The notes: generated by a model not told the origin, from the letters alone. A DNA stretch of 64,000 bases from Carettochelys insculpta (GCF_033958435.1 NC_134145.1:37847501-37911500); one strand, 5' to 3'; shown: positions 35,608 through 48,120, numbered from the stretch's first letter. Numbers and translations: made by a program.

Positions 35608-38589
35608 GTACGTATGTACTTAACTTTCCTTCTTTTGTTCGTGAACTTGTTTTAGTGTTTGAGCCAATCCAGAGCTTTAAATTATATTGGCTGGGGAAAA
35701 ATCTGAGACTGGGAGTGTGTTGGGGTCACCCTGCAGAAGTAGCCCAGGGTAGCAAAAACCAGAGTATCCCCCCACGAGTCCCAGGCTAGTTACACACAGA
35801 TGCTCAGAGATGTGACTGGATGGCTGTACATGACCAACCTATGTGGAGCTACTGCAGCAAGGCATTGTAAGGCACTGAAGCTTCCATGTCAGGAGTGACA
35901 CAGCTCCTCAATTTGCCTGGACTGCACTCCAAGGTTACAGTCCCCACCCCCCCACCCCCACTACTGTAAAGTGTTTTTCTAGGGGCAGCAGTGGGGGGTG
36001 GGGTCTGGCTGTGCTTGGGTTTCAGCTTTTTATCACAGATGTTGTTAACTAGCCATTCACCCGTGTTGGGAGATGCGGAGGGAATAAGTGTTATTTTCAT
36101 TACCCATTAGTGTCTTCTGCCACATATGGCCTATACATGCCAACAGAGGGCTAAATTGCTTCTGTCTTCCATAGCTGTTCTATACCAGGGACCTGGAGTG
36201 CCAAGTGAATCTGTGCAGGAGACAACTATAATTTGGCTGACACCCGCTGGGGCGGTCAGAAGCATCCCCTGCAGGGTTCTTTATGTGACATCATGAGGTC
36301 TTGGCAATGGTGTATCTCTAGAAATCTGTCAAGTGCCAGGAGAGTTATTCTTGGAGGCTGGTCACTATGCCTTTGCCAGCTGACAGGATTTTATCATTAT
36401 GAACAATATTTGATACACTTCTAAAGCTGCAACTCCAGCTATTGCTTTGGTAAGTGGAAAATTCAACCCTCACATCTGCAGAGGAGAGCTTGGAAACTTG
36501 TCCTGCATAAGCTCTAATAACCCAGAAACCAGAATGAAGCCCACATTTATTACTCTGAAGGAAGTTGTGTGATTTTTAAGCTCCTTTCATGTTTTTGAGC
36601 CTTACTGATGATTTTCCACACCTGGGGCTAGTAATACTGATAGATAGCCCTTTTGGTGAATATACTTCCCTCACCAGGGATCTTCTCCATTAACTACTAA
36701 CAGGTTAATGGTCTCAACCTTTACCTAGAGTTTCTCAAACATGTACTGGTCTAATTAAAATGCCTGACTGCCTGTGAGTCAGTGTCTCTACATAAACACA
36801 GTACTCATGCTTTGTAGGCCACCTTGCTTTTCCACCAAGCCATCTCTGGCTCCCCTACGTACACACTCCAGGTTAGCCAGACCAATCTACCCCTCTCCCA
36901 GGAATGACTGTGACTCTCAGCTATAGTCAAACGCCCACGCCCCATGACTGACAGACTGCTTTCCTGCACTCCTCCCTCTCTTCTCTCTAGTTCTATATAG
37001 ACAGCTCCTGTTCCTGTAAAGCTGACCATCATCTAATGAACCCTTGCTCCCTGGATCCTCTTCCTGGGGAGTTCATTCACCTGCATTGCCACTTTAACCC
37101 TTTCACATCTTATGTGGGGTGTCCATTTCAACACATACCCCTTAAACAAAGCTAGGCTCACAGGTACAATACAGTGGGTGCAGGAATTTTAACTGTATTA
37201 CAAAATAAGGACTTCTGTATATATACTCTGTATTTTCTGCAGTCCTTACTCAGGTAAGATTCTCATTTCTATCAATGGGAGATAGCCTGTGAAAGGCTGT
37301 AAGCTTTGACCAATAAACATTATCCCAAAATAACATGTTTCACCATGGAAACAATTGCTCATGGTAACTCAGCTCCTTTCGAGATACTGGCAGAAACTGC
37401 ACAAGATCTTTCAGTGAGTGTGCAACTCATGTGCGTCATTGTTGCATGTAGAGTTGAAGGGTTCAATTATGCTCTCAGCTGCAGTGGTGTAACCCCCCTT
37501 GGTTGTAACTGAATGTAGGATTGAGTCCTTAATGGCAAGTTGAGCTGAAAAAGAGTGGGTTCTTGGGAAAATATTATGTGAATAGCACCCAGCACCTGGA
37601 TAATGTTATGCTTTATAGAAAGACTTCTCCAAACCAGAGATATTTATGCCAATTCTCTACATTGTCTCTCACCGGGCCTTCAGGTATAACTTCAGATTTC
37701 TTAGTGCATGTATGTTCACAACTGCTGTTTAGAGACCAAAGTCTGGCTCCTAAAAACTGAGATAGTTTGTGAAATGGAAGAAAGACAGAAATAATTAATT
37801 CTGTCTCTATACGTTAAACACTGCTACCTTCCCTAGCAAGGGTGACCTCATGTGCAGCACACTACCACTCTTGAAATATTGTGCTATGTGTAACCATTCC
37901 AAATTTATCAAAATAAACACAGTCATGCTACAGTTCATCTTCTCTTCTACACAGCGAGGTGTCAGTATTCTGGTTTCACTAAGTATGCCCTATGAACTAG
38001 CATCTTTTGATATTTATAAGTGATTCCTCCCGGCACATCCATCTCATAATCATTGCTTGGAAAGGCCCTTTGAATGCTTTTGGCCCTCAACAACTCCTGC
38101 GGAGTGTATCTACCAAGATGGACTGCTGTCCACTCTAAAAGACTCACTGACATTTGGGATGCTGTAAGATATTTGGCCCGCTACTGCGATTATCTCCACC
38201 TCCAAAAACAGCCTAAAATATTAGTCTTTTGCCTTGGTGAACTGCATTACTTGAGGCTGTCTTCACATTTTGAAGATGGAAAACAGACATAAGCTGTGGT
38301 GTACAATGCACTTTCTTCCACTCATCAGGGACAGTCAGATTCAAGAGTGCCCATTTTTCATCTAAAAAGGCTGGCTCACTCAGGCACCAAACCAAGTATC
38401 ATATGTTTCTATAGTATCTGTCTCAGTATGTATATAATCACCCACCCACAATCACCATAGAAATGGAAGATTCTAACCTATCAAAGATTAAATCTTATGT
38501 AACACACGTGGGTACAGAGATTGGCTTATTAAATAAATTAGTTATAGTTCCTTCGGTCACTACAGCTTGCTACGAGACCAGTTTGTAGC
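35608..38589. other. Unassigned sequence
   Basis: About 3 kb of ordinary-looking non-coding DNA. No convincing open frame, RNA gene or repeat was recognised. Confidence 0.35.
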
Positions 38590-38591
38590 TA

Positions 38592-39413
38592 CAGTCTTCC
38601 CCGCCTTACGAGGGTAATTCGCTACTGAAAAAACCCTCTTAGGCCGAATTCTTGTAAGTCGAAAATGTAATTACCATTAATTTCAGTGGGAAAAATTTTA
38701 TGTGTTCTTGAGCCCCAAAACGTACACCCATTTATGCTAAAACAACATCAAATCCCATTAAATCCGATGCAAGGGGGTGGGCAGGGCAGAGCAGGGCACA
38801 GGGAGGCAGCCCGGCCTGAGCGCAGTTTAGGTTAAGTGGGGAGGGGGCAGTGCCAGGGGCTGGCCATGCGAGGAGCTAGGCAGGTACAGGGGACCCCTGG
38901 CTGGCAAGGGGCAATGCCTTGCTCGTACGGGGCTCTGTGGCAGAGAGGCCCTGCTGGTGGCAGCCGAGGTGGCAGCAGCAGGCAAGCCAGGTGCTAAATG
39001 GGATGAAACGCCACTGGCAGCGAGTGGCGCCTGAGGCATAGCGGCACAGGGGGGGCGGTGGTGGCCCCCTAGCCGCCTGGGAGGGCGAGTGGCAGGGCCG
39101 CGATGGGCTGCGCACCCAGCATCCACGTCTCGCAGAGCAGCGTGATCTACTGCCGGGACTTGGACAAGTCTGCCTCCCCACACCAGACTGCCGCCCTCTC
39201 AGAGGGCACCGCCGCCCCCCTGACAGCCTCTTTGTCAAGACCAACGCAGCCGACTCCATCTGCTCGGTGCTTGCCTACCAGAGCCACCAGCCTCCAAATC
39301 GGTCCTTGTAAATGCGAAGAAATGCCTTGTAAGCTGAAGTAGGAGTATTAAATGAAACTCCTCGCAAAGCTGAATTCTCATAAATTGAATGGGCGTATCT
39401 CAGGGTATGACTG
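38592..39413. mobile_element. Tigger/pogo-like element (822 bp) carrying a host gene fragment, TSD TA
   Basis: The element starts CAGTCTTCCCCGCCTTACGA and ends ...TATGACTG, with TA on each side (38590-38591 and 39414-39415). Left and right sub-terminal parts share the family's 'TTGTAAG(T)CGAA'-like motifs (left near 38651, right near 39330 and 39372). The outer ~180 bp on the left and ~110 bp on the right are AT-rich transposon sequence. The middle, about 38775-39300, is GC- and CpG-rich and unlike the rest. It contains the PDE8B-like segment listed separately. No transposase. Confidence 0.75.
39103..39309 (+). pseudogene. PDE8B: PDE8B first coding exon fragment inside a transposon
   Basis: The ATG at 39103 opens a frame reading [12 protein letters not shown] then V-I-Y-C-R-D. 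This is the N-terminus of the high-affinity cAMP phosphodiesterase PDE8B; PDE8A shares only M-G-C-A-P-S-I-H. In the intact protein Gly2/Cys3 form a lipidation site for membrane attachment. Near 39218 a one-base shift in a C-run breaks the frame; the next frame reads [13 protein letters not shown], again PDE8B-like, and ends at a stop at about 39307. There is no splice donor and no catalytic domain, and transposon ends lie on both sides. The GC-rich sequence upstream (38780-39102) may be copied PDE8B 5' UTR/promoter. It is very unlikely to be functional as a phosphodiesterase. Confidence 0.8.
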
Positions 39414-39415
39414 TA

Positions 39416-40099
39416 GTCATACCTAGTGAACAGACCAAGACTACAGAATAACAGTCAGTCAGAATGCCAGGATTAAGACAGAGTCATCATTAGAAATCAG
39501 AATCAGAACTGTGATCAGAGTCCAAATTCCAGAGCCAAGGGTTCAGATAAAGTCAGAGCCCAGAATCAGAGCTGAGGGTCAGAACGGGATTACCTGGAGA
39601 TGGCTGGTTTCAGAGGCCAGAGCCAGTCTCGGACAAGACTGAAACTAAATCAGGTGCAGGGCAGGGCCAAGGCTGGAGGACAGCAAAACCAGGTCTCAGA
39701 GTGAGGCACGCACAGGAAAGCAGAGAATACATAACCCAGTCCATTGAGCAGCCAGTGGGCTTCTGCTGTTAAACCTAAGTCTGTAAGACTAGCCAGCTAC
39801 CTTCCTCAGCCAAGAACCTGAGACTGCAGGGCCTGTTTCCATTCCTGTATCCGTGAATGCATCTGGGAGGCATCCGCCAGCTCCCTTGATGCTTTCAAAG
39901 AACAATGGGTGTTATACGGGGCTCTCTGATTGGTGTCTCTATCCAGTTCCCTTGTTTTGACCTTTGACCTTCACACTTGCCCCTTTTTCTTTTTATTTAT
40001 CCCACGTTATCAGTTAGTTTCCAGAGTTCACTGCATCTTCCCTGAAGGCTGAGAGAGGGTCCTCCCAATAGCAGCTTCCTCAGCCAATCAGGCCACTAA
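39416..40099. repeat. Degenerate 'CAGAATCAGAGC' repeat region, then unassigned
   Basis: 39440-39640 has many near-copies of 'AGTCAGA', 'CAGAATCAGA' and 'CAGAGCC', a decayed short-period repeat. The rest is unremarkable. Confidence 0.5.
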
Positions 40100-40395
40100 G
40101 GCCATGTCTACATGGTGGATGCTATTTCAGGATACCTTTGTATCCTGAAATAGCAACTCCGCAACTTTTCACAGTGCCTGAAGTAGCACTGATATTTCAG
40201 GCGTGCTATTCCAGCTCTGGTACCCCTCCTTGTATGAGGAGTAAAAGAATGATCGGAATAGGCCCTTATTCCAAAATATGGTGCAGTCTGAACAGCACCA
40301 AGTTCAGAATAAAGTATTTCTAAATAATTTACACAATTTTCATTGCACAAATGGTATAAATTATTTTGAAAAAATCTCTCTGTGTACACATAGCC
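40100..40395. mobile_element. Harbinger-type MITE (296 bp), TSD TAA
   Basis: Ends GGCCATGTCTACATGG and ...TGTGTACACATAGCC; TAA duplicated (40097-40099 and 40396-40398). It carries the internal pair 'TATTTCAGGATACC...GTATCCTGAAATA'. Confidence 0.85.
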
Positions 40396-41134
40396 TAAGA
40401 GTCTGAAGAAATGGTACCACAGAGCCTCACTCACGACATGATTTGGATAAATATGGGCATTTTATAAGTAAAATATTCCAATAAGCACTGGCTTTAGGAA
40501 GCCACGCCCCTATCAGAGAATTAATGGTCATGAGTAATTCAAATATCAGCCCTATCAAGTTTTAATGACACTTTGTGAGCCTACAAAAAATAACAGGGAA
40601 TTAGTATTCTTCTCTAGAGAGGAAGGTCGAAGAGGAAGCTTAAGATGAGGACGAGAAAAGTAACAGGCATGCAAATTACCTGCTCACTATGCTAGGGACA
40701 AGCTCATCTTCAATCTTTTAATATAGATTTATTGGAGAGCAATCCTTGATGCCAGCAGCCACAAGGATTCACATGAGCCAATAGTGTATAATAAAGCTGC
40801 TGCAGTTGCAAAATTATTTTGAAAACAGTTTTAAAGAGGGGGGTTTGGTGACTGAGTTGGCAAACTACTGCAAACCATCAAGCTGGCACCAGGTCCTGCC
40901 TCTCAGAACAACCTTGATGCCTTTAATCAGTGATCCTGGTGGCTTTTACTTTGAAATATTCTAATCCTGATTGTTCTCCCTTGCACTGGAGTAAATCAGG
41001 AGTAACGCCAATGAGATTAACAGTCCCAGTTCCCTGCTGTTTGAAGTTTGCTATATGCTGAGACACGTGGCACAAAGTGAGCACAGAAGCATAGGTTAAA
41101 AAGGACCACAAAGCCAAGATGCAGGAGTTGATGA
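40396..41134. other. Unassigned sequence
   Basis: Nothing recognised. Confidence 0.35.
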
Positions 41135-42360
41135 GGCTAAAAGCCATCCAAGTCAGATGGCCATCCAACCTCTTTCTAAAAACCTACATAGAAGGAGCTT
41201 CCACCTCCCAAGGCATGTGTTCCACTGTTCTACCATTCTGAAGTTTTTCCTGAGATTTAGTCTACATCAGCAGCTCTCAACTGGGGTCTGCAGCCCTCTG
41301 GGGATCTACAAACTCTTTCAAGGGTTGATGGGTCCCCACAACTGAAACCCAGGGCCTGAGCCCAGCACTGTTGTGCAGCTGAAGCTAGGAGGCACAGGGC
41401 TGAATCCTGGAACCCTGGTGCTGCCTGTGTGGCTGAAGCCCATGGGCAGATTTGGGGACATGGAGGGCACTGCTCCCCCCCACAACTGCAGCACATGAGC
41501 ATGGCCATCCCAAGGCAGCTGCAGATTCCTCTCCCTTCCCCAGCTCGGTTGCAGGAGACATTAGAGCCAGGCAGCAGAGCCAGAGCTGCCTCTCTGCTAG
41601 TGCTATGGAGCAGGCAGTGGCAACAGCCCCTTGATGGTGCCCCAGGTTAAAGCTGCTCCTCAGCTCCCAGCCAGTCCCTTTGTTCCTGCAGAGGCAGCCG
41701 GTAAGAGTCCCCCCCAGGTGGGGAGACCTGGCTCCATGGCTGGCAGACTTCTCCAGAAACAGAGACTACATGGGAGCCCTCCCCGCACACAGCTCCTACT
41801 ATTCCTGTCCCTATACCCTGAGCTATGGCCTCCCTGCATTCTGAGTTTCCCCCTGCCTGCACACAGCACCTAGCTACTCTCTCCTTGCACTCTGAGCTAC
41901 CTCCACACAGCCCTTAGACATGTCTCCCACTGCATCCTGAGCTACCCACAGTCTGAACACAGCACCTAGCTACCCACTCCTTCCCTGCATCCTGAGCTAC
42001 CTGCCTACACACAGACACTGGTTACTCCCTCCTAACACCCCAAGTCATTTCGAAACTTTTTGAGCTAAGTCCCCCACCTGAGTTGTAGTATTTTTGGTTG
42101 TGGCCCCCTCCCCCACTACACCTGTCCCATGGCTACTGCCACACGGTCCCCACACCAGGCCCCCTTTTTATAGCGTGTCAAGAGGGTCTCAGAGAGAAAA
42201 AGGCTGAAGACCCCTGATCCAAATCTACTATTCTGTAGTTTGAATCCATTGCCTCTTCTCCTACCATCTATGGCAAGACAGAACAATTTTCCTCCATTTT
42301 GTTATGGCAGACTTTCAAGTATTTGAAGACTGCTATCATGCTTGCCTTAAGCTCCTCTTC
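41135..42360 (-). mobile_element. CR1 LINE, 3' part, split by a hAT element
   Basis: 41135-41267 and 42217-42360 read as the antisense of a CR1 3' UTR ('GAAGTTTTTCCTGAGATTTA', then 'TTGAATCCATTGCCTCTTCT'). The element continues at 51217. Position 42350-42360 (AGCTCCTCTTC) is repeated at 51217-51227, where the nested LINE ends. Confidence 0.75.
41268..42216. mobile_element. hAT-type element nested in CR1
   Basis: Starts CAGCAGCTCTCAACTGGGGT, typical of hAT/Charlie-like MITEs, and ends ...AGACCCCTG. Flanks GTCTACAT and ATCCAAAT agree at 5 of 8. GC-rich, non-coding interior with a 'CCCTGCATCCTGAGCTAC'-like imperfect repeat near 41820-42000. Confidence 0.7.
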
Positions 42361-45353
42361 CTAACCGCTAGACCATATGGGAGATGTACTCTCCAAATCG
42401 TCCCCTTGTTGTGGTGAGTGGGCTTGCATGTTCCAACAAACCCGAGAGTGACGTTGTAGGGAGTCTCATGCTCCCAGCAGGGTCACCCATGACAGGAAGG
42501 TCAAGGGAGAGGGTCCAGACAAAGAATGATCCTAAAAGTCCTCAACAGCAGAACAGGCAGAGGATAGTAAGGGTAATGGTACACCGGCTGTGAAGGCAGA
42601 TGAAGGCTGCAGTGGACAGGAGACACCCAGTCATTGTGGATCCCATGCCTTTGGACCTAAGCCTGAATTGCGTGGTGGCTGCAGTGTAACAGTCCCCCCG
42701 CCCCACATTAAAAGAAGCCATGCATAGGTGTCTTCCTCTGCATACTACTCTCTTAAACTTAAGCCCTATGGTGACTGGTGAATGGTGACGGGCGCAGGAT
42801 TGTGAAATCTAGAAGCTTTTAGTCATGGACCAGCAAGTAGGTGGTGAATGTATGTATCACTTGTTCCCTTTGAGGACTGAGGTAGTAGAACGATGCTGCT
42901 GCATCCACGACTGAGTAGCCCTATTTAGGAGCCACTCTGTTTGCCCCGCATGGGAAGGCAGCTAGAAAAGGTCCACCTCACCACTCTGACTGAATGACCA
43001 TGTGCAATGGGTTCACCTCTGTGGTCAAAATCAAACAGTAAACTTTGAAACATAGAATATTCAGACTCTAATGGACAACCCAGACAGTGAGTGACCCAAA
43101 AGCTGCTTGGCAATTATCGCCTATGAGCTGTGATGATTCAAGATCAATATAGCTGCCCTGGCAGAAATGGGTAGACCAGAAGAAGGACAGATAGGAAAAT
43201 AAGGTGGAAAATACACATTTTTCTGGAAAGGAAGACCCAAAGTAAGAAAAGCAAATTCATGGAGTAGGATTTGCCATCAAAAATGAACTGACAAAGATCC
43301 TGTCTGAAGTCCCTGTCAGCATCAATGAGCATCTCACAATTCTCTGCTTGGAGCTTGCCAAAAAACCAGCAGGCCACTGTCATCAGTGCTTATGCACCAA
43401 CTCTAAATGACAAAGATGATGTGAAGGAGAAATTCTACACCTAATTGGACACAGTCCTGAATGACATCCCCCCAAAAGACAAGACTATTCTCTTGGGAGA
43501 TTTCAATGCCAAAGTCAGAAGAGACATGGACCACTGGAAGACTTACACTGGGAAAGAAGGAGTTGGCAACAGCAACTCCAACTGAGTGCTCCTCCTTAGA
43601 AAATGTATGGAACATGAGCTCCTCATCATGAGCACCCTCTTCCACCAGAAAAGAAAAAATTAAGACCTCATGGCAACATCCTCAATTGAACCACTGGAAC
43701 TCATCGACTATGTCATTGTCTGTATACTCAAGATCAGCCTCAGGTCTTCTCACATGTGCAATGACTAGTGCCGATGACTGCTGGACTTATCACCACCTTA
43801 TTTGATCCACAATGGTGATTAAGATTGTCACCAAATGGAGAAGTCAGAGGAAACAATCCGATGAAAGATCAACATACAAGGCTTGAAGGACATCATCAGA
43901 AGAAGTGACTTCTAGATAGTGCTCTAAAGGAAGCTGCGGACAGTATACCCTGAAGATGTGGAAGAACACTCATGTCAATTGAAAAATGCCATTACTGGAG
44001 CTTGTGGAGAAGCCATTGGCTACCAATCCAAGAAGCATCAGGCCTGGTTTAATGAGAACAATGTGGAAATTGAACACCTGATTGAGGCAAAAAAGGAAAG
44101 CCTTTAGGGCCTGGCAAAGTAACATCAATTGCACGATGAGGAGAGAAGTCCATGTCAAGGCCAGGGCAGAAGTCCAACATAAAACAAGGATTCTGAAAAA
44201 ACAGCAGTGGACTGAGAAAGCACGAGAACTTCAGCATCTCACAGAAATCAATGACACAAGAGGTTTCTTCAATGCTACCAAAGCTATTTATGGACTGAGA
44301 AACCATGGAATCAATCCCCTGAGATCAAAGGATGGCAACCAACTCTTGGAAGACAATGAAGTTATTGCTTCCTGCTGGAGGGAGCACTATAATGAGCTCT
44401 TGAACTGCCCATCCACCATGGTCCCAGAATCCCTCGACCAAATCCCTCAGCAAGTGCTTAGGGATGATCTTGCAACACTTTCTACCCTGAATGGGATCCA
44501 AGCTGCCATCAAAGTGATGAAGTGCAACAAGGTAACCAGACTAGGTGGAACCTCTGCTGAAGTCTTCAAAGAAGGTAGGCCAGAGCTCCACAAACAATTG
44601 CACCTCCTAACTCTCAAGATTTGGGAGTGGAAGAAGATGCCATGAGATTTCAGAGACACACTAATTGTCAGTCTCTTCAAGAAGGGTGACAAGTCAGACT
44701 GTAGAAACTATTATGGTATTTCCCTCCTTGCAGCAGAAGGGAAAATCTTAGCTTGAACCCTTGCAATGCAACTCCTGCTACTGTCCGAAGAAATTCTCTC
44801 AGAACCCCAGTGTGGCTTCCGACCATTCTGAAGAAAGGAGACATGATCTTTACTGCCCAGAAACTACAAGAAAAATGTCATAAACAAAACCAAGCCTTAT
44901 ACATGAGTTTCATCGACCTGACCAAAGCATTTGACTCAGTCAATCATAGCACCCAGTGGACCATCTTCTCAAAGATCAGCTGCCCCAAAAAAATTCATTA
45001 CCACCTTGAGGCTGCCTCATAACAACATGACTGCAAGAGTATTGAGCGACAGTGGATCCCAAAGTGACCCCTTTGTGGTCAAATCTGGAGTCAAACAAGG
45101 CTGCATCACTGCCCCATTACTGTTCTGCATCTTCATCGCCATGACACTTCACCTCATTGATGGCAAGCTTCCAGATGGTGTAAAAATGGTCTATAGAATG
45201 AATGTGAAACTTTTCAATCTCAGGAGACTGAAGGCTAAAAGCAAGACTTCCATGACCTCGATCATGGAGCTCCAGTACGAAGATGACAGCATGGTTGCTG
45301 GTCTTTCTCCTGCAGTCCTTCAGACCATCTTAATTCCTTCACTTAAACATATG
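42361..45353 (+). mobile_element. Endonuclease/RT LINE (RTE/RTEX-like), 5' and central part, frameshifted
   Basis: Non-LTR retrotransposon whose proteins are often mis-annotated as 'craniofacial development protein 2-like'. In order: a 5' UTR-like start (42361-42900); an apurinic-endonuclease domain (about 43130-43800) with I-L-L-G-D-F-N-A at 43488-43510 and L-I-D-Y-V-I-V near 43700; a linker frame 44082-44645 with F-F-N-A-T-K-A-I-Y-G; and RT motifs Y-Y-G-I-S-L-L (about 44710), F-I-D-L-T-K-A-F-D-S-V-N (about 44910), G-V-K-Q-G-C (45089) and L-Q-Y-E-D-D (about 45270, where the usual Y-A-D-D has Glu for Ala). The coding sequence needs several frame changes and crosses stops, so it is inactive. 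It is cut at 45353 by Harbinger insertions and resumes at 50294. A likely target duplication AGCTCCT(N)TT flanks the whole. Confidence 0.85.
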
Positions 45354-46063
45354 AGCTGCGTCTACACGTGCACGCTACTTCGAAGTAGCGGCAGTAACTT
45401 CGAAATAGTGCCCGTCGCAGCTACACGTGTTGGGCGCTATTTCGAAGTTGAAATCGACGTTAGGCGGCGAGACGTCGAAGTCGCTAACCCCATGAGGGGA
45501 TGGGAATAGCGCCCTACTTCGACGTTCAACATCGAAGTAGGGACGTGTAGACGATCCGCGTCCCGCAACATCGAAATAGCGGGGTCCTCCATGGCGGCCA
45601 TCAGCTGGGGGGTTGAGAGATACTCTCTCTCCAGCCCTTGCGGGGCTCTGTGGTCACCGTGTGCAGCAGCCCTTAGCCCAGGGCTTCTGGCTGCTGCTGC
45701 TGCAGCTGGGGGTCCGTGCTGCATATACAGGGTCTGCAACTAGTTGTTGGCTCTGTGTATCTTGCACTGTTTAATGAAAGTGTGTCTGGGAGGGGCCCTT
45801 TAAGGGAGCGACTTGCTGTTGAGTCCGCCCCGTGACCCTGTCTGCAGCTGTGCCTGGCTCCCTTATTTCGATGTGTGCTACTTTGGCGTGTAGACGTTCC
45901 CTCGCTGCGCCTATTTCGATGTTGGGCTGAGCAACGTCGAAGTTGAACATCGACGTTGCCAGCCCTGGAGGACGTGTAGACGTTATTCATCGAAATAGGC
46001 TATTTCGATGTCGCTAATTCGAAATTAGCTATTTCGATGTAGCGTGCACGTGTAGACGTAGCC
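45354..46063 (+). mobile_element. Harbinger MITE, ~710-bp family, TSD ATG
   Basis: Termini AGCTGCGTCTACACGTGCAC and ...GTGTAGACGTAGCC. ATG precedes it (45351-45353) and follows it (46064-46066). The next base begins the long Harbinger, so the middle ATG is shared. Its sequence is nearly the same as that of the copy at 14099-14808. Confidence 0.92.
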
Positions 46064-46322
46064 ATGGTGTGCGTCTACACTAGCCGGCTACTTTGAAGTA
46101 GCCAGCACAACGTCAAAATAGCACTCGTCGCGTCTACACACACTGGGTGCTATTTCGATGTTGAAATCGATGTTAGGCGGCGAGCCGTCGAAGTTGCCAT
46201 TCCCATCCTCGGATGGGAATAGCACCCTACTTCAACGTTCAATGTCCAAGTAGGGTGTGTGTAAATGATCCGCATCCCGCTACTTCGAAATTGCGGGGTC
46301 CTCCATGGTGGCCATCAGCTGA

Positions 46323-48120
46323 GTGGTTGAGAGACACTCTGTCCAGCCCCTGCGGGGCTCTATGGTTCCCGCGCGCAGCAGCCTTAAAGGCACCACGGAC
46401 CCGGATTTCCTGTGGCAGGAAGCTGAGAGTGTGCAAGCAGCAGCACAGGCACGTGCTAGCCCTGCACGCTTCTCAGAGGCCCTGATCCCTGCTGCCTTAC
46501 CTGTGGCCTCAAGCCAGCCCCCCGAGCGCCCCCAGGGCTCCCCTCCTGAGGGGACCCAGGCACCCCCAGAAGCCAGGCAGGGGGCCAAAAGGACGCAGGG
46601 CCCCTCCTGGTCAGAGGCCAAGCTCCAAGATCGCTGGGGCTCTGGGGCAAGGAGGAGGTGCTCCATGTGATGGGAAGCAAGCAGCAGACCGCAGAAGCGT
46701 TCGCCTGACTGGCTGAGGGCCTGGCCGCCCAGGGTCACCCTGCCCGCACTCTGGATCACGTCTGGAGTAAGGTGAAGGAGATGTGGCAGGGTTATGCCTG
46801 GGCCTGGGACTCGGCCAGCCGGTCTGGGGCTGCCCCTGCCACTTGCCCCTATTACAGGGAGCTCAGGGCCATCCTGGGCCCCCGGGACACCTCCTCCCCC
46901 CCGGCCACCCTTGACACCACGGCCGACGAGCCCCAGCAGGCCTTGCAGCCGGAGTCTGGCCCGGAGGCCAGCCCCGCACTCTGGGGCCCACCTGAGCAGC
47001 CCCCCCTCGGGACAGCGGAGGAGGGGTCCAGCAGCGGGGGGGTGGGGGTGGCTCCTCATTGACCTCCCCTCCTGGAGCACCAGCCGGGCATCTGCCCACC
47101 GGGCTTCCCCTGACCGCGGCGATGGATGGTCAGGTACATACTCCACAGAGCACACACCCATGGGCCACAGGGCGGGGGCACCAGACATGACCGGGAGCCT
47201 CACACACCCACAGCGGACCCCAACCCGCGAATGCCCAGCCACAGTACAGTCCCAGGACGGCGGCACGGCCATCAGTGCCCGTCAGCACCCGCACCCATGG
47301 ACAGAACTCAGTCTTGAGCCCAGGGGTGGGGGGACAATGCCATGGCGAAAGCCAACAGGGACATCAAACCCACTGATGGGGACAGAGACCCAGCACCCAA
47401 GAGGGGGTGGGGAGAATGGGTCACGGGCCAGGGCACTGTACTAACAGCTTTCCCCTCCCTCTCTCCCTCTCTCCAGCTGCAGCATCTGACACCCCATGCA
47501 GCCAGGCACCCTCTGTTGTCCCCGACAGCCCACCGGAGGCCAGCCACCGCCAGCGCCCAGAGACACCCCCAAGGCCAGCGGGATGGTCCCGCCACCGCTG
47601 GACTCTGGGGATGGCCCCGGTGGACCCTCAGCTCCTGGCAGCTCTCCGGTGGCAGACGGAGGTGGCGGAGGAAAGACTCTGTTTCGAGCGGGAGGAGTCC
47701 ACCTGGCGGTGGACGGCGTGGGAGGACTTTATGGGGGTTTTCAGGGACATAGCTGGGTCGATCCGGGAGGCTGTCGCCCGGCTCCCACTCCCTGCTGCCC
47801 CCCGGGCCGCCCTCCCTGCCCCCCCATCCACCTCGCCGCCTGCTGCCCCACCTGCTGCTCCACCCGCCTCGCTGCCTGCTGCCCCACCTGCCGCTCCACC
47901 TGCCTCGCTGCCTGCTGCCCCACCTGCTGCTCCACCCGCCTCACCACCTGCTGCCCCACCTGCCGCTCCACCCGCCTCACCACCTGCTGCCACACCTGCC
48001 GCCCCACCCACCTCACCACCAGCAAGCTCCACAGAGCCCACTGGGGCTGAAGACCATCCAGTGGAGGCATCCTGGCCATACCTGCCGGTCCTCCCAGCCC
48101 CCAGCCGGCCACGCTGGTGA
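46323..48120 (+). pseudogene. Myb/SANT-like DNA-binding protein of Harbinger, frame-broken
   Basis: In PIF/Harbinger elements this partner binds the terminal repeats and brings the transposase to them in the nucleus. The frame from 46323 leads into G-P-S-W-S-E-A-K-L-Q-D at about 46596, the start of the Myb/SANT-like trihelix. A one-base loss at about 46632 shifts the frame, and a TGA at 46706-46708 interrupts the domain. Further on, frames near 46772-47062 give S-K-V-K-E-M-W-Q-G-Y and R-E-L-R-A-I-L-G-P, the rest of the domain. A second exon starts at 47477 after a pyrimidine-rich CTCTCCAG acceptor and ends at 48118-48120. It encodes W-Q-T-E-V-A-E-E-R-L (a coiled-coil-like stretch) and a Pro/Ala-rich tail of 12-residue repeats. 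The exon-1 donor was not fixed. Probably non-functional as sequenced. Confidence 0.7.
47832..48024 (+). repeat. 36-bp tandem repeat coding for a Pro/Ala tail
   Basis: About five units of 36 bp encoding variants of P-A-A-P-P-A-A-P-P-A-S-L/P. The period is divisible by three, so unit number can change without breaking the frame. Confidence 0.85.

Noticed and set aside
39103..39342. PDE8B as a live gene in this window
   Set aside because: The frame breaks after about 40 codons, no splice donor follows, and transposon ends enclose it.
46280..47272. Minus-strand open frame of 330 codons
   Set aside because: Antisense to the Myb/SANT-like region; GC-rich sequence keeps the frame open by chance.
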